64,000 nt of DNA from Beverwykella pulmonaria (GCA_001599595.1 BCHH01000002.1:4952615-5016614); one strand, 5' to 3'; positions 12,364 through 24,602 are shown, counted from the stretch's first letter. Numbers and translations: made by a program. Notes: generated by a model from the sequence alone, not told the origin.

Positions 12364-12896
12364 ATCCCCGCGGTGTTAACATTTTGGGTTTTCGGGTCTA
12401 GCGTTCTTGGATCGGCGCATGGAGGGCAACATGGGTTGGATATGGCGACAGCGATCTCGGAAGAGTCTTTGCTACATACTGTGGTTTATGGTTCTGTTGT
12501 GTTTGTATGTGGTCTACTTTAGTTGGGGCTTGGGCCTGGGCTTTTGTGCTTGCATCTGTCGAAACCAGCTGTAGGCGTTTGACAGTTACGTTGATGCATC
12601 ATCTCGCCTTGCGCGCTCTACCAGTGGTCAAATTGGGCCATTTCTTTGACCACAAATATATTTTGAACAGCCATTGTTACTCTCCATCATATCACGTCAC
12701 GTCACTTTTGAGGCACGTAATGTGGATGTGATATGCATATTACTATTACCAAGTGTCGTATGTACTCTTCAGCTCGCAGACTATGAGAGAGAAGAGATGC
12801 TACCGGCCTACCATTACCTCGTGCGCCATTCGATTCCTCTCCCCAACACCAAACATATATATACAGAATCTGGCTCATAATCAACGTCCTTCCCCA
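12364..12896. other. convergent 3' intergenic, Sin1 / ERG1
   Basis: About 530 bp separating the stops of two convergent genes. AT content rises towards 12650-12860 (atatatat stretch near 12856), compatible with two overlapping 3' UTR/polyadenylation regions. No gene seen. Confidence 0.55.
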
Positions 12897-14485
12897 CTAC
12901 CGCTTCACCTCCCACAGCAAATACGGTCCAATAACTACACACGCCTTCCAAATCACCAGCACGCTCTCGACAAGCAGCACATACGGCTTCCTCCACAGCT
13001 CGACATCCGCGAGCCTACACCACACGGCGTAAAACGCCACGGCAAAGAAGTGATAGACCAGCACACTCGGCGTCCGAATCAGTCCTGCAAGCAACCCTGC
13101 AGGCTCAGACAGGCACGTGCTGCCGCGCTGGAAGTACCGGAAACAGCCGTTCTGGAGCGTGAGCAGTGATTGATCATTGGCGGCGAAGAGCGAGTAGAGA
13201 GCCATGGAGAGGATGTTGAGGACAGAGGACCCGCTCTTGCGGTCCCAGTGGAAGCGCCCCATTTGCTTGATCACGACCTTGGTGTCCTCGAGATTCGGGA
13301 CTTGCTCGGGCGAGAGCAGTTGCGAGAGGAGCAGCACGTCGTTGAAGGCGACCGTCATGCCGGCGCCCGTCAGCGGGTGCCGCATGTTCATGGCGTCGCC
13401 GAGGATGACCAGGCCGGGGGTTTTCTGGGTTGAGGGCGGGAGGAACGAGTTCGGCATGGAGCGGAATTTTCCGTTTTCGATGGCCTTCTTGAAGGAAGGG
13501 CGCACGCACTCGGGCACGTTCGGCAGCGCCACGTTCAGGAAGTGGTTCTTCACGCCGCCGACTTTGGTCTGCGCGCTCGCGAGGTTCTCAGGGATGTCGA
13601 TCAGGATGCGTGTCTCGTGGGTGCCGATTTGGTAGATGAGGATTGGCGGCGCATCGGAGAGGATGACATGTCCGTGGTTGGGACATGGGAGCTCGGCATC
13701 GATGAGTTCGAGGCCGTAGAACTTGCTGCGCACCTCGGGCGTGTGCGGCAGATACGCCTTCCGGAACTTGGACGCATAGCCGTCCGAGATGAGCGTCAGA
13801 GCGCCAAAATAGTAGTCCTTCTCGCCCGCTGTCTGGCTCTCCACGCCGAGGATCTGGCCATTGTAGTCGTTCTTCACCACATCGGTGACGGTGGTTTCCA
13901 CCACGGTGACATTGGGCGCGCTGCGAGCGGCGGCCCGCAGTTTCGAAATAAAGCGGCCGTGGTGGAAGGAGCGGCCTTCTGGGGGGTTCGAGGACGACGA
14001 CGTGGAGGTGAGGTTGTTTGGGTAGGGGATGTGGACGGGCTCGCGGTGGTATGTGACTTGGTAGCCGTAGCAGGGGATGGCATCTATGTCATCCAGACAG
14101 TCTGTATTGTTCTTGTCAGCTCCCATTCCAGGCCCTACTCCCTCTCATGCACCGCACACACACACACACCTCGCAGTCCCAGCTTCTCCAGCGCATGCAC
14201 GCCCCCCGGCTGCAGCAGCTCGCCCACAATGCGGTCCGGCTCCTTCAGGCTCTTCTCCAGCAGTATGACGCTTCGTCCTTGTCTGCCGAATGCGACGGCA
14301 GCGGCGCATCCCACGACGCCCGCGCCGACAATGACAATGTCTGCTTCGTGGTGCACGCGCCGCCGCACCTCGCGGTAGTCCGAGGTGGGCGCGGGGTCGA
14401 GCTTGACTTTCTGCTTGCTCATGGATCGCGAGGTGTAGGGCGAGGTGGAGGCGGACTGCTGGAGCGTGGTTGTGGTGGACGACAT
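12897..14485 (-). CDS. erg1: squalene monooxygenase (squalene epoxidase, Erg1)
   Basis: Two exons, 14170-14485 and 12897-14101, 506 residues. The enzyme converts squalene to 2,3-oxidosqualene using FAD, NADPH and O2. This is the first oxygen-requiring step of ergosterol synthesis, at the ER membrane and lipid droplets, and the target of allylamines. Visible motifs: Rossmann fingerprint VIVGAGVVGC (Gly54-Gly59), GELLQPGG, the ISDG motif around Asp211, and GDAMNMRHPLTGAGMTVAF from Gly340. Hydrophobic C-terminal helices (HFFAVAFYAVWC; VLVIWKACVVIGPYLLW) serve as membrane anchors. The first in-frame ATG is 14485. The 68-nt intron (14102-14169) joins GLR to DCLDDID. Its donor sits inside a (GT)7 run, treated separately. 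The gene converges on the Sin1 gene. Confidence 0.96.
14155..14169 (-). repeat. (GT)7 microsatellite at the ERG1 intron donor
   Basis: On the minus strand the ERG1 intron begins with seven consecutive GT dinucleotides followed by GCGG. The chosen donor is the first GT, because it preserves the conserved frame. Any other GT in the run could also be used as a donor. Only 6-nt shifts would keep the frame. Confidence 0.85.
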
Positions 14486-15410
14486 GTTGAAAGACGCGTG
14501 CAAGGTGGCAAACAAGGGAGTCAATGCAAGTCAAAGCTACTCTGCCAATTCCTGTGAGAGCAAGAAGAGTCCGCACACAGCAATTTCGACGGCAGGCAGC
14601 GGTGGGCAATGCAGCAGGCTTAAAAGAAGCGTTGAGGTCCAAAATACAAAGGCGGTGAGCGGCGTTTTGCCAGGGGCACCCGGATACAGGGTTTCTATGA
14701 CGCTGTGAACCGTTGGTGGTGCCATGTGACACGTGAATGTCAGTTCATACGGCAAATTGCTGGCAACATCAGGCGAGGAGTACTTGCGCCCATGCCTAAG
14801 CGTTGGCATCATTTCATTTTTCGCGGCAAAAAAGGCAGTGGTTTGAATCGAAGGGTATAGTTTGCTACCAAGGCATATATACAAGAAAAGGCAAAACCCA
14901 TTGCACCTACGGTATATATGATAATAAAAATTAAGAAATATGCTGGAGGCGAGTACCACCCCGTCGTCGTCCATCGCCAGGTTTTTGATTTCCATCCCAA
15001 TGCGTTGCGTTGTCTTCTTCGTTGCGCGTCGAGTTCTCCCATACCCCTAGCCAAGCCCATCCCACCGCCCTCTTGCCCTCCACCCTCCGGGTCCAACCTC
15101 CTATCCGCCTGACCCTCGAGAACCCCGCCCGTTTGTGCCGTCGCGGCTTCCTCCTCTTGAAAACGAAACGGAAAGAAACGAAACGAAATGAAATGAAACG
15201 CATAAAACCGTAAATGTCGCACGTGAAAAGCCCAAAAGAAACGCCATTTGCTGTGCAGAGTGCTCTGAAGGAATGCTCCGTGCGCACCACGATACGCCGA
15301 GCCGCTGACTGAAAATTAACATGTGATGCAAAAACCACCCGTGCGAACCGTGATTCCCCACGTGGGACAAGAACGATCCCACAGAAATCATAGCAAAGCT
15401 CAAATTTTGT
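14486..15410. other. ERG1 upstream region / 3' flank of membrane-protein gene
   Basis: About 0.9 kb. It holds the ERG1 promoter on the minus strand. No gene is supported: antisense frames at 14537-14995, 14809-15222 and 15101-15403 lack motifs and share no conserved features. A degenerate pentanucleotide repeat occupies 15160-15200. Confidence 0.55.
15160..15200. repeat. degenerate GAAAC/GAAAT simple repeat
   Basis: Plus strand reads as about eight units of gaaac, gaaag or gaaat in tandem (aaacgaaacggaaagaaacg and onward). It lies between the ERG1 start and the stop of the next gene, far enough upstream (about 680 bp) that a promoter role is uncertain. Confidence 0.75.
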
Positions 15411-17030
15411 TTACATGGCCATGCCAGGCTGGCGGTGCGATGGCGGGACTGCCGGCGACGATAGCGGTGTCGGGACTTCGATGATGGTCTGGTCCGTCAG
15501 ATTGAGCTGGTTGGGTCGTTTGGATGCATCCGCCTTCGACGTCGAGACCAGTTGGGAGTGGCGGTAGTATGCGTCGTAGAATTCGCTGAACCGCGGGTCA
15601 TGTGAATTGCTGCTGGTATTCGAGCCGGGGTCGAGGAAAGAGCTCGAGATGCTCTTTCGGTGGCCTTGTTCCTTGGCGTCGGGCGGCTGCGTGATCGAGT
15701 TGCGGTCGGATGGGTTGGGGAACGAGTAGTTGTACGAGTACCCTGAGTCGGCCGTGTCGGAGCGCTGACGCTGAGGCTCCAGTGTGCTCATTCTATTTTC
15801 GCTATACACACTGCTGGCGTTGCTCGTGTCTCTTTGGTGGGTGGGCTGGTACGATTGCGGTTGCAGGAGGACAGTGGGGGGTGGGTTGGCATCATCATCG
15901 TCTTGGGGTAAAAAAGTCAGGGTTGCTCTCGACGTGTAGACATTCTCAACATGCAACGCACAAACGAAATCTACCTACGTGACTGCGCAGCCCCAATGCC
16001 GCGGGGATCATTTCTTGGGAGCGATCGTTCGGTATAAGACGGGAATCCAGTGTGCACCTGGGGCTCACCTCTCGTAGAATGAGAGGGCATGGAGGGGAGC
16101 TTCGTGGTCGGTGCCTGGCCAGGTGATGATGGTGCGCTGTGATCAGGCGACGAGTCGTTGAGTGAGGCAGCCCGCGATGTGTGAGTGCCTTCTGGTGAAT
16201 GGACCGCCACTCGGAGTGATTCGGGCATGGGTATTTGAGGTGGGACTGGGGCGTAGTGGTCTTGTCGGGAGCTGGCGGCGCTAGGTGAAAGCGATGGCGG
16301 GGAGCGACGACCGTTGTCACTGTCATAGCCATCAGAGCCGGGGAAGGAGGGGCCGCGCGGGCCTCGGGCAAGTACTGGCGACGGAGGGACATTTAACGCC
16401 ATGTTGACAGCACCGCTGTGATTGATTCTTCCGTTCAACTCGGCCTCGGATGGTCGCAGGGTGATGGTTGGGGGTCCATTCCTGCGCGGTGGGGAATCGG
16501 GGGTAAGGTCTGAGTCGCGGTTGCCGGTGGGAGTGTGAGCCAATGGTAAACTGGTCACACTGCTCGCCACAGAGTTGGTGTTCATCTTCAGGGCGTTCAA
16601 GCTGCCGATCAAGGTATTGGAGCTCATCGCAGGACCTCCCACAAAGGATCCCGCTCTCGATGTCGGGCGTGACTGAGGAATACCGGCGTAGAACCCAGCC
16701 TCGATGGCGCGAACGCCGAACAAGTCTCCCTCATCCTTTTCCCGTTGATTCAGCTCCATCTGATCATCACCTGGCCCCGCCTCGACATTGCTCTGTGCTT
16801 TGCTGAATTTCTTCAGTCTAGGGGCACAGTTAGTATAGCTCAAGCACCCGGGTTTCCTTTACCTACTTCCTACGATTGTAGAGAACTTTAGCAAATCCCG
16901 CCAAGATGGTCAACAGAAGCAATGCTCCGAAGACAGTACTACGAAAGTTAGTCACTGAGAGAGGTAGGACAGGTGACTCCATCACTCACGTGTACTTGTA
17001 GGCCAAGTCTAGGTTCCCAAACCACGACAT
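15411..17030 (-). CDS. single-pass membrane protein of unknown function, long disordered tail
   Basis: Four exons, minus strand: 16990-17030, 16867-16938, 15979-16817 and 15411-15901; 480 residues. The spliced N-terminus reads MSWFGNLDLAYKYT, then a hydrophobic segment TVFGALLLLTILAGFAKVLY (about 15-34), then basic NRRKLKKFSK. This suggests a short outside/lumenal end, one transmembrane helix and a cytosolic tail of about 440 residues. The tail is Ser/Pro/Asn-rich and predicted disordered, with many SP and TP sites. The helix is encoded almost exactly by the 72-nt second exon. Introns are 51, 49 and 77 nt, with GT..AG ends; the last has a clear CTGAC branch point and pyrimidine tract. I do not recognise the family. 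Exon joins rest on frame continuity, so they are good but unproven. Confidence 0.68.
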
Positions 17031-19416
17031 GATGTTGAACTGCCGCTTACAATTTGGCCGCAAAGATTAACGAAAGACGGGAGCACCGGGCCCCAAAACG
17101 TGAGGGACGAAGCCGAACGATATGTAGGAGGTCGAATAGGTCCGACTAGTGCCAAAAGGAGACGTTCAAACGCTCAGGCTGCAGGTGATGTCCAGGGCGG
17201 TAATGAGAACGGACAGGCTTGTTCCAGGAGTCCCAAATGGTCGAAGACGCTGTGCAACCTTGCAAAAACGGGTTTCAAAAATAGGCAGACTCAATCGGCG
17301 AGTAAAGACTGGTTGCTTGCTGCGCAATGATGGTTCGATAACGAAAGGACGTGTGAATGAAGCACACTATAAAGAATGACCTTGGTGGCAAAGGAGTGAA
17401 GGCGAAATGGTGGAAGAGGAGGAAGGAGGTCTAGGTAATGAGCGATGCTGTGCCGGAACGCGCAGGCCTGCAAGCTGGCGCCATGTGGACCGTCGATGTC
17501 GGCACGTTTGGTCATGGTTGCTCGCATTCTAAAAGCGGCACACAGCTGGATCTCAATGCGCACCTACCCTGGGGCCAATCAGAAGTGGGGCTAATCTAAA
17601 ATGGAGCGCTGCCTCGCATCTTTCTAAGCCTGTTTGGCTAAGGCAGTGTTTGATGAGCTTGCCCTGGGAGCTATGGCTTCGGCCCCCAGTCAGATGTAGT
17701 GAGAGCTTCGAGTTGGCGGCGCAAAGCTTTCCTCTCGCTGCTTCTCGCTTTCTGAAGAACCGCCAGCTGTCCTCGCTCCGGTGAACTCGCCATGTAGCGT
17801 CAATGTAGATAGATTGCAACCAATACGACATCAGACGGAATTTAATCGGTAATCTGGCCAACGCCATGGGTGGCAACCCAACTCTATGGAAGCCGGGCTG
17901 CGATTCGTCTTTTTGCGCGCCAGGGTATGGCCCCTGAGCCATGCGGGGACGGACGCAGGAACAGGCAAAGCGGCTCGGACGCCGCCACAGGCAGCCCACT
18001 GTAAGATGCTTGGCAGGGGAAAAGGAGGGCGTCCAGACCCAGGGCAAGCGCAAAAGGAGGCCCTTCGGAAGGCGTCTTTCTAGACCAGTAGAAAAGTTCA
18101 AGAGATGCACGGATTCCCTTCTTCTGACGTCGCATGAACGCTGCCGGCTGCGAGTTACAGCCACGGTTGACTCGTTCACATCAATGCTGAAAAGCGGCCT
18201 TCCAACAGCTAGCTTGGAAAGGCAGGTTGCGCGGCCAGGATGGAGGGCTGAAGAGAGGAAGAAAACGACAATAACACGACGGCTCGCATCCCAAAGTCCG
18301 TCTGCCATGCCGCACGTGCTGCACACGCTTACCGGAATAGGTGTGACAGCTGCACGGCCAGGCAGAAGGGACGGAGGTTTGAAGGGTCTGCGTGACGGAG
18401 GTTTGCCAGCTCTGCATCCTTCACGGCCTTGTCTAGGAAAAGAGCCGACCCGGCGAGAGGAGAGATGGTAAATCGCCCAACGTTGCGATCTCTTCCAACG
18501 ATGTTGTTGCAAAGCCAAACGTGTGCCGCCACGCGATCCCACGCGCTGCGATTGGAAAATACGTTAAAGCACGCTGCGCCTAACGCTGCGAATCGCAAGC
18601 CAGCTCTCTCATTCCCGCGGCCGTTTGCGGCAAAAGCATGCATATTTTGGGGGCGCCTCGAGTTTATCGTGTTTATTCCCTCGTTCGGCTTAAGCGAAGT
18701 TGGCCCTGACCGTACCCAATTTCTGCGCTGGGACTAGCCATGCTTGAATTTGTTGCTTTTTGCGTTGGTACTTGAAAAAGGTGCCCGTCGGCCAATTCAC
18801 ATTCGCTCCAACATGGCCATTGTCTTACTCGTCGTCATCTTCCCTGCCAGCTGTCGGCTGTCGGCTGTCAGACTTTTGACCGCCCCCTTCTTAGCAGGAA
18901 GACTAGTGACAAGGAAATAAGATTCGGGTCGGTCCCATCACTCGACTTCTCAGGAGGTAAGGGCCAGGAAGAAGGACGAAAGGCGAAGGGCTAAAGGCGA
19001 GAGGCGAAAGGCGAGAAGCGAGACTACGTGGCGACAAGATACACGCCTCGCTCCAACATCGGCCCGGCTGACTTGTGTGCCAAGCTTGCGGTATATTTGT
19101 CCTAGTTCTTCCGCTTCGCCTACCGTAATAGGCGGTGCGTAGCGAGAGACTTTGCGCTTTTGGATGGCATTTGTGTCTGGTGCACTCGTAGTGCGCGAGA
19201 GCGTCACGCTGGAGGGGTTGTGGTTGTGTTTCAGCAATGGACGAATATGGGTTGTGACGTGAGGGCAGGCGCGCGCGAGGTCGGCGCGTGAAGCTCTTGG
19301 CAGCAACTGGTGATGTCTAGCGTCATTGGCGTGCCCACCTCCAAGCAACAGCACCTCACCAACACGCGGACTTCTTGCATCATCACATCAGCCCTTGCAG
19401 AACAGCGCAGTCCATC
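17031..19416. other. GC-rich non-coding interval
   Basis: About 2.4 kb. Several long frames exist (notably 17553-18542 minus) but their translations are Arg/Ser/Pro-rich without motifs, as expected of GC-rich non-coding DNA. It separates two divergent genes and may hold long 5' regulatory sequence. A GGCGAAAG-type minisatellite lies at 18973-19022. Confidence 0.55.
18973..19022. repeat. degenerate GGCGAAAG minisatellite
   Basis: Five or six imperfect 8-10 bp units of the form aggcgaaag or ggcgagag follow one another, about 400 bp upstream of the Nudix gene start. Confidence 0.7.
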
Positions 19417-20332
19417 ATGGCGTCCTTGAACAAGCCCAAAGTCATCAAGACCGAGCCATTGGTTAGTCCGTCAGCATACAATGAATGACGTCGAGTCCTG
19501 ATGCCGTTCAGGACCAGAAGGATGCAAAGTGGGCAACACTGGTCAAGTATGTCTGCTCTTTCATTTCTCGTTATGTCTCTTGTTCGCTTCTAAAGCAAGG
19601 CTGTTATCTTCCGACTTTTCTTCGTGGTATAATTTTTCATTCTCGTATTCAAAAGAAAAAAGCGAACGGGTGTTCGGATCATCCCCTGACTCTCCAGAAC
19701 GACTTACATTGACCCCCTCGGCGTGACTCGCACGTGGGAATCAGGCGAACGCCTCACACGCCCCCAAGGCTCTGACATCGACGGCGTCGGTATTCTGGCC
19801 ATCCTCAAAGACCCGTCCAACCCCAACGAATCGCTCCAGATCCTGTTGCAAAAGCAATGGCGGCCGCCCGTCAACGCAGTCGTCATCGAAATCCCCGCGG
19901 GCCTGATTGACCCCAAAGAGTCTGCAGAGACATGTGCGATCCGCGAGCTAAAGGAAGAGACAGGGTATGTGGGGACGGTGGTGGAGGGCGGGTTTGGGAT
20001 TAGTCCTATTATGTTCAATGGTACGCGTTCCCAACTCCTATTCCGTCTCTTCTCTATCAACTATCATCTACTTGACTAATGATTTATCAGATCCGGGCTT
20101 CTGCAACACAAACCTCCGCATGATCCACCTCGCCGTGGATCTCTCTAACCCCGTAAATCAAAATCCTGTTCCGGAACTCGAGGACAACGAGTTCATCGAA
20201 ACGTTTTCCGTTCCGCTCAAGGATTTGTGGGAGGAGTGCAAGAAGTTTGAGAGTAACGGGTATGCCATTGATGCGCGGGTGGGGACGCTGGCTGAGGGTG
20301 TGGAGTGTGCGAGGCGGTGGAACTTAGGATAG
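19417..20332 (+). CDS. Nudix hydrolase, ADP-ribose/ADP-sugar pyrophosphatase (Ysa1-like)
   Basis: Four exons: 19417-19461, 19512-19546, 19698-20020 and 20091-20332; 214 residues. The Nudix box starts at about residue 95 (GLIDPKESAETCAIRELKEE then TGY) and carries the full GX5EX7REUXEEXGU signature, whose Glu residues bind Mg2+. The family splits ADP-ribose into AMP and ribose 5-phosphate, limiting free ADP-ribose. Upstream SLQILLQKQWRPP and downstream PGFCNTNLRMIHLAVDL match the ADP-sugar pyrophosphatase subfamily. The second intron is 151 nt, longer than average here. All joins are GT..AG and keep the family frame. Exons 3 and 4 both begin C-rich and end G-rich. Confidence 0.93.
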
Positions 20333-20452
20333 AGAGGGTAATGGGGAAGAAAAGGGGAGTGAGAGCTCGCTACTGTACCACTTTAATGCAAGTAGCATAA
20401 AATCTCTTATGTCCAAATTACAGCATTCTGTCTCTAATTCCTGAGAAACTGT

Positions 20453-20882
20453 TCAATGACAAACTAGACACATGCCGGCTTCACCGTAGATGACGACGCG
20501 CCGCCGGGAGAGACTCCGCATCAGAGAGCCTACCACTCCAAGCGCGAGCCACACACCATCAGCAGAGCTGAAGGAAAGCATCGGGGCGCGCTTTTCGGTT
20601 AGTAACTTCCGCCACATGTGACGCCACATTAGCTCGATTTCCTTTTCCAGCATGCTCGAGCATACCTACCAGCAACAGCTCACTGCAATTCAGGTCACGC
20701 TGGGCATCAAAGGCGTGAAAAGACCTGGACGACTTGCTCTCACCACCAGCAATCGCAAGGCGCGTGCGAGATATTGACCTCTTCCCCGCGGAGTTTACTC
20801 CGGACCAAAAGACCAACGCACACTTTGGAGGCAAGGAGGAGATGGGGAGAGGTGATTGCCTGGTGCGAGGCGTGAGTGACAA
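20453..20882 (-). pseudogene. possible spliced gene or gene remnant
   Basis: A minus-strand frame (20882 downward, MSLTPRTRQSPLPISSLPP) can be joined to a second frame ending at 20453 (APMLSFSSADGVWLALGVVG). The join uses an intron with donor GTAGGT, a perfect TACTAAC branch point and an AAAG acceptor. The opposite strand also has an open frame here (20734-20928), so the coding strand is uncertain. No family is recognised. I list it because a perfect branch point beside matching frames is unlikely to be pure noise. Confidence 0.22.
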
Positions 20883-23059
20883 GCTACTGGAGGCCCATAT
20901 GAGTACTCATGTCTACAAATTTGAGTAACCTCGAGCGTCTGATGAGGATGATGCTGAGTCTGCACCCTTCGGCGAGTCGTCGTCTACCCAGAAAACTTCC
21001 ACACCTGAAATATCCGCTGACGAAGATTAATAGGCATCATTGATCACTTATTGCCTGGTCGCGGCTAACATAGAATGGCGGTCTCGAGCACCGATGATGA
21101 GGAGGCGCAGGCTGGAATTGAGACGACGCTCACCACCTAAGAAGCCACAATTCAGATGAACTCAGCGGCGCAATCGTCGTCCCCGAGTTTGGTAGCCTAG
21201 ACCTCCACAAGCCCGAGCGCGTTCGTACATATATTCATTGGCGTTTTGATGTCGCAAGGCTTGAAAAAAAAGAGTTCAATTGCATCCACTCGTCTATTTT
21301 ATGGATGGTTCCAAGCCGATGAGCCTCTTTGGGGCGCACACTTTATTAGGGTTCGTTACGAAAGGAGGCATTGAATGGGTGGCAAAAAAGAGATCCTACT
21401 AGATCTCATTGGCTCATACGCGTGCCCACATCTAAGGAGAATAATAAAGATGCGTCTAAGACGATCTTCGGAAGGTTGTACTAGAGAAGGCTGACAGACA
21501 TAGTAGTAGTTGGTAGGGCATAGTTTATCCTCTTGTCCGCTGCTTTAATCTGCACACTAGTCCTTCTTAGACGTAGGACGATGCAGTATACTAAGCAATA
21601 CTTAGAGAAGTCACTAGCACAATGAAGGTTTGATGCTAAATATCGCATGTCCGCGGAAAAGTTCAGCAGCGAATTCCAATACCAGTAACTCATATTCAAA
21701 CTGTCCTATGCACTCTAGTACTTTTGACCTCTAATATAGCTGCAATAGAGTGATAGAATCCCTACCGTAGTAGCAACAGAAGGAAAGACTCTTTATTTTA
21801 GTAGTAACAGAGAGATAGACATCCTCCTTTAGCTCTATCCCCGTATTGTGTAACGTTCACTACCAAGACTTTATCCTAGATGAGGCATTGCACTATGAAC
21901 ATAAACGCTAGATCCTCAGCCTTATCAAACTCAAAGGCATATCGAGGATTCGGAGTCCTTTTGACATTTTCAGCTGACAATAAACCTACGAAAATCATGC
22001 AACAACCCAAACTATGAAATGACACCGAAGGACATCTCAGTGACTCAGTTCATATTAAGTAGCCTCCATAAGTTTTTGTCAAAAAACAGGCAAGTTTGCT
22101 AGACAGAGAGAACCGAAATAAAGTAGACTAGAGCGAAGGCGAAGATCCAATTGTGTACTTGAGCTTCGAATTAATCGGGCACTTCGGGTTGCGATTACTG
22201 AGCTAAGGCAAACTTCTTTTGACAACCAAAATCTTCATTGAAGTAATAAGGAAGTTCGCGCAGCCGTTAACATTTACCAAAATTTGCTCAACCCGACCGT
22301 CTCCTAGGGACTAACATCGCTCGAGCGTCGAAATCGGCACCAAAGAGAAAAGGAAGAAGGTGGAGGTTAGAGCACCGTCCTTTTCTGAAGAAGTGCCAAA
22401 ATGAATTGGAATGATTGGCATTTCTGTCGAATGGGTCGTACATCTAGACGAAGAGGTTCCTGAGACATTGGTTAGAGATGGCCTCGAAGAGACCCCAAAT
22501 GACGACAAGGTTTCCGAGAAGACTAAATTGACAAAATTACCGAGCTCATGTAACACATGTCACCATGTCCTGGTGAGAACTTTCCGGACAGTTATGCAGA
22601 CATAGCCCACAGGCACGAAGGTCAGTTTCGCTATACAAGGCCATACGGGATCCGACAATAGTTCTTTTATTGCCTCCCAAAACTCCTTTTCAAACTCTCC
22701 GGACCATCCAGTACTTCAGCGCCATGCAAACTAGAGATATACTGTCCAACGCTGGCACAATGTCTAACTTCGTCATGGTAGACGATAATACGAAGCTACC
22801 CAGCCTGAAGGAAACCTACCTGCCTTTCCTCTCAAGCACCTACATTGCACAATGTTAGCCCGTAGTAATACTGGAGTTAGCTGGCGCAACGCGGAGAAGC
22901 ATCTTCTTCATAATATTGAGAAGGCTCACGCCATTCAGAAGAAGGGAAGAAATCTCCTCGAGAATGTTCCACAAGGGCAACAGAAGACCAGGAACGAAAA
23001 TCAGCAACTGCATTCCGGAGGGTAGTACTTGATCCTATCATGAGTGTCTCACATAATAG

Positions 23060-23200
23060 GCTCTATGGAGGTGGGTTCGGTATAGGTCTACGGTGAGGGT
23101 GCTCTCACTCGCGGAAAGGCGCTATGGACAAATAATGGGAGTGGGGCTGGAATTATTCTACGGTAGCGGTGCTCTTCGTCAAGGAGAGGCCATGGATTGG
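23060..23200. repeat. decayed two-copy tandem repeat, period 70 bp
   Basis: Segments beginning at 23071 and 23141 align over about 55 bases. Shared blocks include ctacggt, cggtgctct/gggtgctct and a common end near ctatgga/catgga. The copies differ at many positions, so the duplication is old. Confidence 0.5.
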
Positions 23201-24261
23201 CAGGTCTACGATGGTGTGGTTCTTGGGGGATGAATTCATCATACCGAGGGGTTGGTTTCTAATGAGAAGCACCAAATACCACTCCTTCCTTCCCTTCAAC
23301 TAGCATATAGATCACACCAGCTCTATTACAGATCGTTAATAAGCAAAAACTGGAAGTGGTATGTTTACACCCTAGAAACTAAATGCTACTCTTTCTTTCC
23401 CTCCAATAAGAAATATATTTCGGCACCATCTCTGAATTAAATCGTGGACAAACAAAAACAGGAAGTGGAGTGACAATGGCTCTAAAAAAATTGGACTGTG
23501 AATATTTCAATGAATGTAGACGGCTCCCGCATCAAACTCATAAAAATTAGCTCTCCATCATCTTCTACGTTGGCGCAGTTTCAAGAGACGAATCAAAGTC
23601 CAACTTTACTCCGTATACAAGGTGATTCAACTCCAAACAAAGAATTAGCTGAGTTTTACAGAGCAATTATGCATAGCGATTGTCCAATGTCCTGGTTGTA
23701 ACCTTCACTGTCTGTTTCAACTACCAAGTATTGACTATAGCACTGCGTGTCTTCATGTCCGAGCGGAAAGGCGGCCTTGTTAGGCGGATTTAAAAGGATA
23801 AAAAAGTACCAGATTTGTCCTATTAAGCTTTATTGTATCTGATAACTGTAGTTTTACGAGAGGCTCTCCTCTCCTTTTTCTTAAACAAGACAACACGCAG
23901 TGTTTTTGCCCCAAATGCTAGCTCTGGCCCAGGACACTAGTTACATATTGTAAATACCAGAGAACTTACCCTACAATGATACAATTTCTGTGCTGTTGTC
24001 TTTCATTACAGCTTGCATTCCTTTGTTATTGGTACTTCATTACAAAGACAGAAAGCTGCACTGCAAGGCATTGAACCACTTACAGCTTTGTAGTTTCACA
24101 GATTTTGTTATTATGAATTCTACTTATGCAGACCTAGAAATTTTGTCCCAACTAATTGCCAAACATCCGCATTATAACACAATAGTTCCAACAGTGTAAA
24201 TATATGTTTCAATTCTTAAGCACTCGTCTCAAGGACTGCAGATACCATGGACCCACCTTAA

Positions 24262-24602
24262 ACCAAAACCCACTCCTTCTCCACTACCCTTCTCATCCCC
24301 ACCACCCCCCCACCCATCTCCCTCACACCCCTCACCCCCTCGGCATCAAAATATCTACATTTACCCTCCCCCTTCCCCCATTTTCGTCCCCCCAACGCCC
24401 TCGGCACCCATAGCACATTCCAAACAAACAAACCTCAGCCCCGTGCTCATCATATGCCGTAGCGTTATCCCCTATCCCGGTCTCCTTGCCATACTGGGTG
24501 TTTTGACCGGCCACTCTGAGTGTGAGAGTTAGGAGGAGAGGAGGGAGGAGAGATAGTGTAGGATAAGAGGGAGTTTATTGGAGGTGGAGGAGGTGGAGGT
24601 AT
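24262..24602. repeat. strand-asymmetric C-rich then G-rich low-complexity tracts
   Basis: Plus strand 24262-24400 is dominated by C/T/A with CCCCACC-type runs and almost no G. From 24527 to 24602 the same strand becomes GGAGG-rich. On the minus strand part of the latter encodes a run of prolines within an open frame (24465-24821). Confidence 0.6.

Noticed and set aside
17553..18542. 329-codon minus-strand open frame
   Set aside because: GC-rich DNA rarely has stops. The translation is Arg/Ser/Pro-rich without motif, helix pattern or plausible start, and the opposite strand is equally open.
18950..19354. 134-codon minus-strand frame
   Set aside because: Its C-terminal part is the translation of the GGCGAAAG minisatellite; no conserved content.
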